Source: Bifidobacterium breve
GTDB taxonomy: Bacteria > Actinomycetota > Actinomycetes > S36-B12
NCBI GenBank assembly: GCA_943328365.2
Contig: CALPZT020000051.1
Location: 1 to 8,198, forward strand
DNA: 8,198 nucleotides
Direction of reading: 5' to 3'
Shown: positions 1 through 7,763 of the stretch, in pieces
Layout: each line of letters begins with the position of its first letter
Position numbering within the stretch: the first letter of the stretch is position 1
Notes under the pieces: generated by a model
Databases searched by the model: none
The model's input: the letters and a program-made list of their open reading frames with translations, nothing else
Told to the model about the DNA's origin: nothing
Program-made: the position numbers and the translations under genes

Positions 1-651
1 AGGGCAAATGAGCATGCCGCCCCCGTAGCTCGAGCCGTTGCCGATCGCGATGAGTGTCGCCGGTCCGTCCATGCGCTCACCATCGACGGTTACCACGTAC
101 TCATAGGTCCGGAACGAGCGCATCTCGGCAAGCAGCGCCAGTACGTATCGAGTCGTGCCGTTGAATCGCCGGGTTCGGTTCGCGCGCTCGTTCACCGCGG
201 AGTCCAGGCCGGTCGAGGTGACGCCGAGCGACCATACGTGCCGCGATCCGTGCTCAAGGCGGGTGAGGTCAATCGCTCGGAAGCGACCGGCCAGAGCCGA
301 ACGCGCAATGACCCGCGCCAGCTGGTCGTGACCCTTGCGGGCGATGCCCAACGAGCGAGCGACATCATTGCCTGTCCCTGCCGGGATGATCCCCATTGCG
401 GTCGAATGAGACGCTGCCCCCTGCAAGACGAGATGAACAGTGCCATCCCCTCCGCAGGCAACGATGCCCGTCGGAGCCGATTCGACGGCTGCGGCAACGC
501 TCTCGCGCATCGCGTCGATGCCCTCCGGAACAACGAGGTCGACGACGACGCCTTCACTCAACATCGCGTCGCGTGCGCGCTCGGCGATGGCCCGAGCCCG
601 ACCGCCACCTGATGTCGGGTTGGCGACCAGCACCAACCGGGGCCCGCTCAT
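1..651 (-). CDS. Diacylglycerol kinase-family lipid kinase (C-terminus outside window)
   Basis: The 217 visible residues are the ATP-binding half of a DAGK_cat (YegS/DgkB-like) lipid kinase, a family of cytoplasmic or peripheral membrane enzymes that phosphorylate diacylglycerol or related lipids with ATP. Visible motifs in order are VANPTSGGGRAR (residues 9-20), the nucleotide-binding GGDGT (67-71), PAGTGNDVAR (90-99) and SYGGGM (208-213). All are family hallmarks in the expected order. The family is usually about 290-330 residues, so roughly a third is missing beyond base 1. The ATG at 651 gives the standard N-terminus. No Shine-Dalgarno is seen, but TAGGGT lies exactly six bases upstream, which suggests a leaderless transcript. 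It diverges from the PDZ-YbjQ gene across 124 bases. The exact lipid substrate cannot be told from this part. Confidence 0.93.
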   Translation of the reverse strand, partial: MSGPRLVLVANPTSGGGRARAIAERARDAMLSEGVVVDLVVPEGIDAMRESVAAAVESAPTGIVACGGDGTVHLVLQGAASHSTAMGIIPAGTGNDVARSLGIARKGHDQLARVIARSALAGRFRAIDLTRLEHGSRHVWSLGVTSTGLDSAVNERANRTRRFNGTTRYVLALLAEMRSFRTYEYVVTVDGERMDGPATLIAIGNGSSYGGGMLICP

Positions 652-663
652 GACCAGACCCTA
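652..663 (-). promoter_or_regulatory. Probable leaderless -10 element of the lipid kinase gene
   Basis: On the minus strand TAGGGT (658-663) is followed by six bases and then the ATG. TANNNT at this exact spacing is the usual actinobacterial signal for transcription starting at the A of the start codon. No convincing -35 is seen. Confidence 0.4.
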
Positions 664-741
664 GGGCCAATGAATCGAGAAAACTCCGGGTCATGAGGAT
701 CCGTGCGTCATCGGTGTCGTAATCCAGTGCCTTCCCTCGCC

Positions 742-747
742 TACAAT
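742..747 (+). promoter_or_regulatory. Candidate -10 of the PDZ-YbjQ / amine oxidase operon
   Basis: TACAAT matches the -10 consensus at five of six positions and would place the transcript start near 754, about 22 bases ahead of the start codon. No good -35 was found. A GGGGAG ribosome binding site at 765-770, five bases before the ATG, supports a leadered transcript here. Confidence 0.4.
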
Positions 748-775
748 CGGCAATCGTGCGGACCGGGGAGCGACC

Positions 776-1468
776 ATGAGCAGCGAAACCACCCTTGCAG
801 TGCTCCTTCGACAGCACACCTTGATCGTCGTTGAGGTCGAAGAAGGAGGCCTCGGCGCAGCGCTTGGCGTGCTGCCCGGCGATCGCATTCTCGAGGTACA
901 GGGCTGGCGAGTCCGCGCATCAGCCGATATCCGCCGGATCCTCGACTCGCTCCCCCGCAACGGTTCGCTCTCGGTTCAGGTGAGGAGGGCAGGAGGCTAT
1001 TCGATCCTCGGCCCGATCACGCTGGCCGAGGAGCCCGACAACCCACCCCACGTCGATTCGTCCGCCCGGCCAGAGCCGCCAGTGAGCAAACCTCGAGACC
1101 TGGGCCGCGGCGACACAAAAGCCAGCCCAATGCAGACGCCGGCAGGCGACGACACTCCGCTACTGCTCGTGACGTCGGAGTCCATTGCGGGCTATGTCGT
1201 GACCGAAGTCAAGGGCCTTGTCTCATGCGTGCGACCGGTCCCCCGTCGCGCAGTGTCGGCAGCGGCGGGGCTGGAAAGCGCTGTCGCCTCAGCGACGGAG
1301 GGTCTGCGGCAGTCCGCACAGGCGGCTGGCGCGAATGCCATTATCGCCGTGCGCGTCGGCAATCAAGGGGAGGACCCAATGCCGGCGCCAGCAGGTGCGC
1401 AGCCGGAGGCCCTCATCATGACCGGTACAGCGGTCGTGGTCGTCGCCGCGGTGAATTCACTCCCCTGA
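776..1468 (+). CDS. PDZ domain fused to a YbjQ/DUF74 heavy-metal-binding-like domain
   Basis: This 230-residue protein has two recognisable parts. Residues about 7-75 form a PDZ domain (VVEVEEGGLGAALGVLPGDRILEVQGWRV, split here as EEGG at 22-25 and PGDRILEVQG at 34-43), of the type that binds peptide C-termini. A polar Pro/Ser/Asp-rich linker spans about 85-127. Residues about 128-226 match the YbjQ/DUF74 family: the opening LLLVTSESIAGY, the central AQAAGANAIIAVRV (181-194) and the closing MTGTAVVV (215-222) are in the expected order. YbjQ proteins are normally about 105 residues and stand alone; their function is not firmly known despite the 'heavy-metal-binding' label. No signal peptide or membrane segment is seen, so it is probably cytoplasmic. 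GGGGAG at 765-770 fixes the ATG start. The amine oxidase gene begins 19 bases after the stop, so the two are probably co-transcribed. Confidence 0.85.
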   Translation: MSSETTLAVLLRQHTLIVVEVEEGGLGAALGVLPGDRILEVQGWRVRASADIRRILDSLPRNGSLSVQVRRAGGYSILGPITLAEEPDNPPHVDSSARPEPPVSKPRDLGRGDTKASPMQTPAGDDTPLLLVTSESIAGYVVTEVKGLVSCVRPVPRRAVSAAAGLESAVASATEGLRQSAQAAGANAIIAVRVGNQGEDPMPAPAGAQPEALIMTGTAVVVVAAVNSLP

Positions 1469-1487
1469 GGGGTGCGAGACTTCGCCT

Positions 1488-2876
1488 ATGCCCACACCCC
1501 TGACTCGCCGGTGGCTTCTTGGTGCTGGCACGCTCGGCGCTGCGGCAATGGCGACCGGCGTCGCTTCGGCCTCGCCCCGTCCGTACGTGCGATCAGCCCG
1601 CGCGCTGACACCATCGCCCATCGCGTCGCTCGTCACCCGCTGGGATACCGACCCATGGTCGAGGGGCGCCTACTCAGCCCTTCCCATCGGCACCACCGCA
1701 GCGGTTCGCGAGACCATCGCTGAGGCGCTCATCGCTGATCGCATTGTCATTGCCGGCGAGTACACCGATCCTTCATTTCCTGCCACGGTGCAGGGGGCAC
1801 TCCGTTCGGGCAAGCGAGCTGCGCAAGCCCTCGTCGACGAGGATCGTGGGCCCCTGGTCATCGTCATCGGTGCTGGCATCGCAGGACTGTCCGCCGCTCG
1901 CGACCTCACCGCTGCCGGAGCCACTGTCATCGTGCTCGAGGCGCGCGACCGAGTCGGCGGGCGCGTGCACACGAACACCTCGTGGGGCATACCGGTCGAG
2001 ATGGGCGCGGCGTGGGTGCATGCCCTGAAGGGCAACCCGATCGTGCCGCTCACCCAGCAGGCCGGCCTCACCCTCGTTCCCTGCAACTACGAAAGTGAAG
2101 TCATTCGCGACACGATGACGGCACGTCCTTCGCCCGCCGGCGATCGAGCAAGTGCGCAGGTCGATCGACTGTCGGACCGACTCGCAGAATCGTGGCCGCC
2201 AGCCAGCACCTCGGTCGCCACCTGGATGCGGCAGCGCGGCCTGCCGAGCAATCGATTTACCTCGTGGGCAGTCGAGACGAGCATCGTCCAGGAGTACGGA
2301 CTCGACGCATCCGCTCTCGGCTCGCGTGCCCTTTCGGAAGGCGGCGAATTCCTGGGAGGCGACGCATTCGTCGCCGGCGGATACGCGGGTATCGCAAGCG
2401 TTCTCGCGCAGGGCCTCGACATACGATTGAACGCTTCCGCGGCACAGGTTTCCGCGAACGGGTCGAGCGGAGTCACGGTCACCCTGCAGTCGGGCGCAAC
2501 GCTGACGGCTGATGCGGCTGTCATTGCCGTGCCGGTCGCTCTCGTTCAAGCAGCACTGCCACGCATCACCCCGATGCCGGCAAATGTCCGGGCGGCGATC
2601 GGTCGACTGCGTACCGGCGATCTCGAGAAGGTGATCCTGCGCTACGACGAGCAGTGGTGGGGTCGTGAGCGAATCATCGGCATCATCGGGGGTGGAGTGC
2701 CAGGGCAATCGGCCGAATCAGCGCTGCGCTGGACCGAGGTCTTCAATGTGACCGATGTCGTCGGCGCTCCGGCGCTCGTTGCCTTCTCGGGGGGATCGGC
2801 TGCCCTCCGCCGTCCGGCTACTGATGCTGGGTGCGTGAGCGAGGCGGTCGCCATGCTTCAGGCGGCCTACGGCTAG
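1488..2876 (+). CDS. Tat-exported flavin amine oxidase with circularly permuted domain order
   Basis: The 462-residue protein starts with a twin-arginine signal (TRRWLLGAG, residues 6-14, then an Ala-rich stretch to about 29), implying export of a folded FAD protein. Next comes a block that in ordinary monoamine/polyamine oxidases is C-terminal: VTRWDTDPWSRGAYS (49-63), DRIVIAGEYT (84-93) and GALRSGKRAA (103-112). Only then comes the normally N-terminal FAD strand VIVIGAGIAGLSAA (124-137; GxGxxG at 128-133), E151 for the ribose, RVGGRVHT (155-162), GAAWVHALKGNPI (173-185), and K381 in LEKVILRYDEQWW, matching the conserved flavin-facing lysine. The protein ends at LQAAYG, where the family would normally continue into the TRW block. 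Both FAD half-sites are therefore present once each, in swapped order. The family oxidises amines with release of H2O2; the substrate is unknown. The ATG is chosen because it opens the Tat signal; the only SD-like sequence (GAGGGG, 1467-1472) is distant, so translation may couple to the upstream gene. Confidence 0.88.
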   Translation: MPTPLTRRWLLGAGTLGAAAMATGVASASPRPYVRSARALTPSPIASLVTRWDTDPWSRGAYSALPIGTTAAVRETIAEALIADRIVIAGEYTDPSFPATVQGALRSGKRAAQALVDEDRGPLVIVIGAGIAGLSAARDLTAAGATVIVLEARDRVGGRVHTNTSWGIPVEMGAAWVHALKGNPIVPLTQQAGLTLVPCNYESEVIRDTMTARPSPAGDRASAQVDRLSDRLAESWPPASTSVATWMRQRGLPSNRFTSWAVETSIVQEYGLDASALGSRALSEGGEFLGGDAFVAGGYAGIASVLAQGLDIRLNASAAQVSANGSSGVTVTLQSGATLTADAAVIAVPVALVQAALPRITPMPANVRAAIGRLRTGDLEKVILRYDEQWWGRERIIGIIGGGVPGQSAESALRWTEVFNVTDVVGAPALVAFSGGSAALRRPATDAGCVSEAVAMLQAAYG

Positions 2877-2889
2877 GTAGGTGGCGCTC

Positions 2890-2902
2890 CCCGACTGTCG
2901 GG
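2890..2902 (+). terminator. Weak hairpin after the amine oxidase gene
   Basis: CCCGA-CTG-TCGGG forms a 5-bp stem 14 bases after the stop codon, with no T-run. It may contribute to termination but is too short to rely on. Confidence 0.2.
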
Positions 2903-2915
2903 TCACAGGAATGAC

Positions 2916-2935
2916 GTATACCCCTACGGGTATAC
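2916..2935. promoter_or_regulatory. CsoR-family-like operator
   Basis: GTATACCCCTACGGGTATAC is a 20-bp palindrome with perfect 8-bp arms (GTATACCC / GGGTATAC) around CTAC. Runs of C and G flanked by TATA-like ends in a palindrome of this size are typical of sites bound by CsoR-family repressors, which sense Cu(I), or persulfide in the CstR branch. TATACT at 2931-2936, a five-of-six -10 match, overlaps the right arm, so bound repressor would block the promoter of the small Cys-rich gene 43 bases downstream. The family assignment is from pattern only; no csoR gene lies in the window. Confidence 0.65.
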
Positions 2936-2936
2936 T
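2931..2936 (+). promoter_or_regulatory. -10 element of the small Cys-rich gene
   Basis: TATACT differs from the TATAAT consensus at one base and lies inside the palindromic operator. It predicts a transcript start near 2943 and a leader of about 36 bases. No clear -35 is seen. Confidence 0.5.
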
Positions 2937-2978
2937 GAACCGTACGCAGCGACTCGCTGCCCGACGAATGGATGAGCC

Positions 2979-3152
2979 ATGTGCCGTCAGGCAACCTGCA
3001 AGGCGTGCAAGAAGACGACGTGGGCGGGGTGCGGCCAGCACGTCCAGCAGGTGATGAAGGGCGTGCCCAAGTCGGCGCGCTGCACATGCACTGCGGCTGA
3101 GAAGGCTGCCGCCGCGAAGAGCGGTTCGTTCTTCTCCCGACTCTTCGGCTGA
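2979..3152 (+). CDS. Small Cys-rich, probably metal-binding protein (57 aa)
   Basis: The gene encodes 57 residues, starting MCRQATCKACKKTTWAGCGQ and followed by HVQQVMKGVPKSARCTC. Six cysteines (C2, C7, C10, C18, C35, C37) and H21 lie in the first 37 residues, with C7xxC10 and C35xC37 pairs, which suggests a zinc or copper site. The pattern (MC..xTC..C..xxWxGCGxH...VM.GVP....RC) is one I recall from small uncharacterised proteins in actinobacteria and, in a related form, fungi; none has an established role that I know. The tail, from about residue 39, is Ala/Lys-rich and ends FFSRLFG. The overlapping frame starting at 2972 is also open for 42 codons but lacks this family pattern. The ATG at 2979 is preceded by a weak GGATGAG. 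The CsoR-like operator upstream suggests induction by copper or sulfane sulfur, fitting a chaperone, buffer or sensor role (inference). Confidence 0.8.
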   Translation: MCRQATCKACKKTTWAGCGQHVQQVMKGVPKSARCTCTAAEKAAAAKSGSFFSRLFG

Positions 3153-3177
3153 CCCTGCAGTGCACTTCACGTAAGCG

Positions 3178-3250
3178 TGCGCCCGGAGGGACTCGAACCC
3201 CCAACCGTCTGATCCGAAGTCAGGAGCTCTATCCATTGAGCTACGGACGC
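3178..3250 (-). tRNA. tRNA-Arg (anticodon UCG)
   Basis: Read on the minus strand the 73 bases fold as a cloverleaf: acceptor GCGTCCG/CGGGCGC (one T-G pair), D-stem GCTC/GAGC, anticodon loop CTTCGGA, variable loop CGGTT, and T-arm GGGGG-TTCGAGT-CCCTC. The anticodon TCG, with A20, C35 and discriminator A73, all match arginine identity, and the tRNA should read CGA and probably CGG. Position 27-43 is a C/A mismatch, leaving four pairs in the anticodon stem. The next bases are CGC, so CCA is added after transcription. It lies 45 bases downstream of the TetR gene on the same strand. Confidence 0.93.
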
Positions 3251-3295
3251 AATTGAACAAGACCACGCTACCTGACACGCACTGCGGTCCACCGC

Positions 3296-3910
3296 TCAGG
3301 GAGTGGGGTGGACATCCGCTCGCGCCCGGTCGAATAGGTGCACCATGGCGTCCGCCCAGAGCTCCGCGACCGTCTCTCGCTGCTGACGAGTCAGGCCGGG
3401 GCCACCGATAGCGGTGATTCCCAGCGGCAGCGCTTGGGAGATGAGCGAGAGTCCCACCGCTGTATCGGCAGGCAACCCAGGCTCGATCTCCCGGAGGCGA
3501 TCGGCGAATCCTTGGATCAAGGCCTGCCTTGCACCCTCAATTCGCTCTGCTACGTAGGGGTTCATTCGCGTCTGGACGAGGGCCTCGAGGCGAGCCCAGC
3601 GCACATCGGCCCGACGTGGGCTCAGGACTGCGAGGACAAGATCTCGGATTCGATCTCGCGTTGGCCCGGGCGCCTTGAGCGCGGTGAACAGGCGATCGAA
3701 GTCGGACTGGGCGACACCCTTGAAGAGGTGTCCGTACGCCTCAGCGACCAACTCATCCTTGCCCCCTTCGGGGAAGTGCCGATACACGAGCGTGTGGGAG
3801 ACGCCGACGGTCTCGGCGATCTCCTTGATCTGTACGTCCTGACCACGGCTCAGGACCGCAGCCGTGGCCTCGATGAGTGCCTGCCGCCCGTCACCGCGCT
3901 TGATCGTCAC
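3296..3910 (-). CDS. TetR-family transcriptional regulator
   Basis: This 204-residue protein has an N-terminal TetR DNA-binding domain: residues about 10-55, with the helix-turn-helix at 28-47 (IKEIAETVGVSHTLVYRHFP), including the family's typical VYRHF end. The rest is a helical ligand-binding and dimerisation domain with no recognisable ligand signature. Regulators of this kind repress their targets until a small molecule binds. The start is GTG at 3910: no ATG or GTG lies between an in-frame upstream TAG and this codon. GGAGG abuts the GTG with no spacing, so it cannot serve as a normal SD; TATTGT six bases upstream instead indicates a leaderless transcript. A palindrome over that promoter suggests autorepression. 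It diverges from the chitinase gene, which it may or may not control. Confidence 0.92.
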   Translation of the reverse strand: MTIKRGDGRQALIEATAAVLSRGQDVQIKEIAETVGVSHTLVYRHFPEGGKDELVAEAYGHLFKGVAQSDFDRLFTALKAPGPTRDRIRDLVLAVLSPRRADVRWARLEALVQTRMNPYVAERIEGARQALIQGFADRLREIEPGLPADTAVGLSLISQALPLGITAIGGPGLTRQQRETVAELWADAMVHLFDRARADVHPTP

Positions 3911-3922
3911 CCTCCGACAATA
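3911..3922 (-). promoter_or_regulatory. Leaderless promoter -10 of the TetR gene
   Basis: On the minus strand TATTGT (3917-3922) is followed by six bases and the GTG start. GTCACA (complement of 3941-3946) lies 18 bases further upstream and matches the -35 consensus TTGACA at four of six positions. Transcription would start at the G of the start codon. Confidence 0.5.
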
Positions 3923-3936
3923 CTCCGATTGGAGTA
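3921..3936. promoter_or_regulatory. Candidate TetR autoregulatory operator
   Basis: TACTCC-GATT-GGAGTA is a perfect 6-bp inverted repeat with a 4-bp centre. It overlaps the -10 of the TetR gene and fills the spacer to its -35, the usual place for a TetR-family operator. It is 151 bases from the chitinase start codon, so direct repression of the chitinase from here is less likely. Confidence 0.6.
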
Positions 3937-3940
3937 CCTA

Positions 3941-3957
3941 TGTGACTTCATGTCACA
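3941..3957. promoter_or_regulatory. GTGAC-N5-GTCAC box, MtrA-like, in the TetR-chitinase gap
   Basis: TGTGACTTCATGTCACA is a perfect 6-bp inverted repeat and also a pair of GTNAC pentamers spaced 10 bp apart. Tandem GTNAC at this spacing is the pattern I associate with MtrA, an OmpR-type response regulator conserved in Actinomycetota. It also covers the predicted -35 of the TetR gene. Confidence 0.5.
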
Positions 3958-4006
3958 ACCGAGATCACCCACAGCAGGGGGTGATTCAACGCTGGATTGG
4001 ACGATT

Positions 4007-4046
4007 AAGTGACGCTGTGTTACTTTTATGTGACACAGCGTAACTT
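4007..4046. promoter_or_regulatory. Double GTGAC-N5-GTNAC box in a 40-bp palindrome upstream of the chitinase
   Basis: Two further pairs, GTGAC-N5-GTTAC (4009-4023) and GTGAC-N5-GTAAC (4030-4044), repeat the arrangement of the box at 3941. Together they form a 40-bp imperfect palindrome with 14-bp outer arms carrying one mismatch. Candidate chitinase -10 elements TACTTT (4021-4026; TTGGAC at 3997-4002 as a poor -35) and TAACTT (4041-4046) both fall inside it, so a bound regulator would directly affect the promoter. MtrA-type control is inferred from the pattern. No DasR-type chitinase operator was found. Confidence 0.55.
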
Positions 4047-4087
4047 TGGCTCGATAGGCGGGCCGGAGAACAACAAGGAGAGTCGTC

Positions 4088-6151
<2,064 letters not shown>

Positions 6152-6166
6152 CACGCATTGCAGATC

Positions 6167-6202
6167 CCGTGTCCCCTCCCCCAACAGGTGGAGGGGACAC
6201 GG
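6167..6202. terminator. Strong hairpin terminator after the chitinase gene
   Basis: CCGTGTCCCCTCC (6167-6179) pairs perfectly with GGAGGGGACACGG (6190-6202) around a 10-base loop, 15 bases after the stop codon. There is no T-run, common in GC-rich actinobacteria. It lies between convergent genes and may stop transcription from both sides, although it is 140 bases past the P450 stop. Confidence 0.8.
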
Positions 6203-6342
6203 CCGCTTCGGACGGGTTGCCCAGCGGCCAGCTCAGGCTTGGCGCCGGTGCCGTGATCGAGTCATGACTGAACCGCAGAATCGACCGGCGCCCGAACACA
6301 TCGCTGGGCGCGAAGCGAGGATGGCCCCTGAGCCTGGCAACC
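6203..6342. other. Intergenic space between chitinase terminator and P450 stop
   Basis: Nothing convincing is seen in these 140 bases. A plus-strand frame opening at 6264 runs far into the P450 antisense strand and looks like a shadow. A small CCTGAG/CTCAGG hairpin (6327-6347) overlaps the P450 stop codon but is too weak to call a terminator. Confidence 0.5.
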
Positions 6343-7518
6343 TCAGGAGAGGAGAACCGGGATGCTCTCGAATCCGCGGATCACATGCGAGGGGTAGCGC
6401 ACCGGTGCGCCATCGAGGTCGAATGATGGGTGCCTCGACAGGAGGCACCCCATGCCGATGCGGGTCTCCATTCGCGCGAGCGGCATGCCGAGGCAGAAGT
6501 GCACGCCCTCGCCGAAGGCCAGATTCCGTGCGCTATCGCGATCGAGCACGAGTTCGTCGGCACGTGCGTACTCGCGGGGATCACGATTGGCCGAGGCGAA
6601 CAGGACGAGCACGCGCGAACCGGTGGGCAGCTCCTGGCCGTGCATGGTCACGGGACGGGTCGTCACGCGCGCCAGCCACTGCCCGGGCGCATCGAAGCGG
6701 AGGAACTCCTCGATTGCTGGTGCCCGGAACTGCCCGTCATCGTCGAGGAGTGCGCTCGAAGCGACCTCGTCGGTTGCCACGGCGTGGGCGATGTTGCCCA
6801 TGAGGCTCGAGGTCGTCTCCATTCCGGCGGCGATGAGCAGCAGGGTGAGGCCCTGGATCTCGCTCTCCTTCATCAGGCCAGCTTCGATGCCAGTCGCCAT
6901 GTCGCTGAAGACGTCGTCGGTCATCCCTTCGACACGACGACGGCGTACCTGTTCGACGAAGTAGTCAACGAGCTCCTCGCGCAGCGCGGCGGCAGAAGCA
7001 GACGGACCCGCCTCACCGGCCGGACGCCGGAGCATTTCCAGCCCCGCTGTCGCAGCCCAGTCGTGGTCTGCCTGCGGGACACCGAGAAGCTGGAGGATCG
7101 TGAGGATCGGCAGGCGCTGGGTGAACTCCTGCCCAAGGTCGATCCGCGGCCGGCCCTCGAATCCGTCGATGAGCCGCCCGGCAGTTTCACGGATGAGCGG
7201 TCCGTACTCCTTGATGCGCCGGCTCTGGAACCGAGGTGCCAGGACCTTGCGCAGGACGTCATGATGCGGGGGGTCGAGCTCCTGAATGCTGCCCTCGCCA
7301 AAGAATTGGACGTATTCGCCGATCTCGACACCCTGGGCGCTGGAGAACGTCTCCCAGTCGCGCAGCGCATCTCGCACGTCCTGATACCGGGAAAGCGCCC
7401 ACACTCCGTGCGCCTCGATGAAGTAGAGGGGGAACTCCTCCCGGAGCCGGGCGTATGCGGGATACGGATCCTCGTGGGACTGATGCGACAGCGGGTCGTA
7501 GACGTCAATCGAATTCAC
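6343..7518 (-). CDS. Cytochrome P450 (soluble, bacterial class I type)
   Basis: The 391-residue protein has all the core P450 features: HDVLR (86-90, C-helix HxxxR contact to the haem propionate), I-helix AGMETT (231-236; acid E234 and T235 for O2 activation), ExxR at 271-274 and the haem ligand loop FGEGVHFCLG (335-344, Cys342). Length is normal for soluble bacterial P450s and there is no membrane anchor. Such enzymes insert oxygen into a hydrophobic substrate using electrons from a ferredoxin and reductase; neither partner is encoded nearby, and the substrate cannot be told. The start is GTG at 7518, which gives the usual YDPLSHQSHEDPYPAYARLR opening; no in-frame ATG occurs until residue 162. 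No SD is seen, but AATACT lies six bases upstream, suggesting a leaderless start. It is 44 bases downstream of the PIN gene on the same strand. Confidence 0.95.
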   Translation of the reverse strand: MNSIDVYDPLSHQSHEDPYPAYARLREEFPLYFIEAHGVWALSRYQDVRDALRDWETFSSAQGVEIGEYVQFFGEGSIQELDPPHHDVLRKVLAPRFQSRRIKEYGPLIRETAGRLIDGFEGRPRIDLGQEFTQRLPILTILQLLGVPQADHDWAATAGLEMLRRPAGEAGPSASAAALREELVDYFVEQVRRRRVEGMTDDVFSDMATGIEAGLMKESEIQGLTLLLIAAGMETTSSLMGNIAHAVATDEVASSALLDDDGQFRAPAIEEFLRFDAPGQWLARVTTRPVTMHGQELPTGSRVLVLFASANRDPREYARADELVLDRDSARNLAFGEGVHFCLGMPLARMETRIGMGCLLSRHPSFDLDGAPVRYPSHVIRGFESIPVLLS

Positions 7519-7530
7519 GCCGCCAGTATT
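7519..7530 (-). promoter_or_regulatory. Possible leaderless -10 of the P450 gene
   Basis: On the minus strand AATACT (7525-7530) is followed by six bases and then the GTG start. It matches TATAAT at four of six positions but lacks the leading T of TANNNT, so it is weaker than the other leaderless signals here. Confidence 0.3.
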
Positions 7531-7562
7531 GCCGATCCTCGCCGCAAAAACAGGGACGGAGT

Positions 7563-7763
7563 TCAGACACTCACGACAACGACGCCGGTCATGCCTTCAA
7601 GCGCAGCGAAGTCGTTGTCCTGGGTGATGACCGGCAAGCCGTGCAGCTCGGCAAGCGTCACCACGGAGGTAGCCGATTCTTGGGGCAGGAGCTCCACAGC
7701 AAGCGGCCTACCCGACTCAGAGGCGATAAAGACGCTGGTGTCGAGTAAGCCGCGGGAGGCCAT
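7563..7763 (-). pseudogene. PIN-domain (VapC-type) toxin with internal in-frame deletion
   Basis: The 66-residue product begins MASRGLLDTSVFIASESGRP, a standard PIN start carrying the first catalytic aspartate. It continues to VVTLAEL with the conserved Glu, then jumps straight to HGLPVITQDNDFAAL, the sequence normally found near the C-terminus. PIN toxins are usually about 125-140 residues; the missing 60 or so residues hold the central helices and the ND..IAA motif with further metal-binding acids. RNase activity is therefore unlikely, although both ends and the frame are intact. The ATG at 7763 overlaps the antitoxin stop by one base (TGATG), so translation is coupled. A TTG one codon upstream would be an alternative start. 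The product may still bind the antitoxin. Confidence 0.75.

Noticed and set aside
1773..2708. Minus-strand open frame of 311 codons inside the amine oxidase gene
   Set aside because: It is fully antisense to a gene with strong family motifs, and its own product resembles no domain.
2718..3278. Minus-strand frame covering the small Cys-rich gene and the tRNA
   Set aside because: It runs antisense through the tRNA region and the operator, and the plus-strand 57-residue frame has a recognisable Cys pattern.
3941..3957. CRP/cAMP-type site (TGTGA...TCACA)
   Set aside because: The spacing is 7 bases rather than the usual 6, and the same locus carries two more GTNAC pairs that a CRP model does not explain.
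6327..6347. Hairpin CCTGAG/CTCAGG at the P450 stop as a terminator
   Set aside because: The stem is only 6 bp, overlaps the stop codon and has no T-run.
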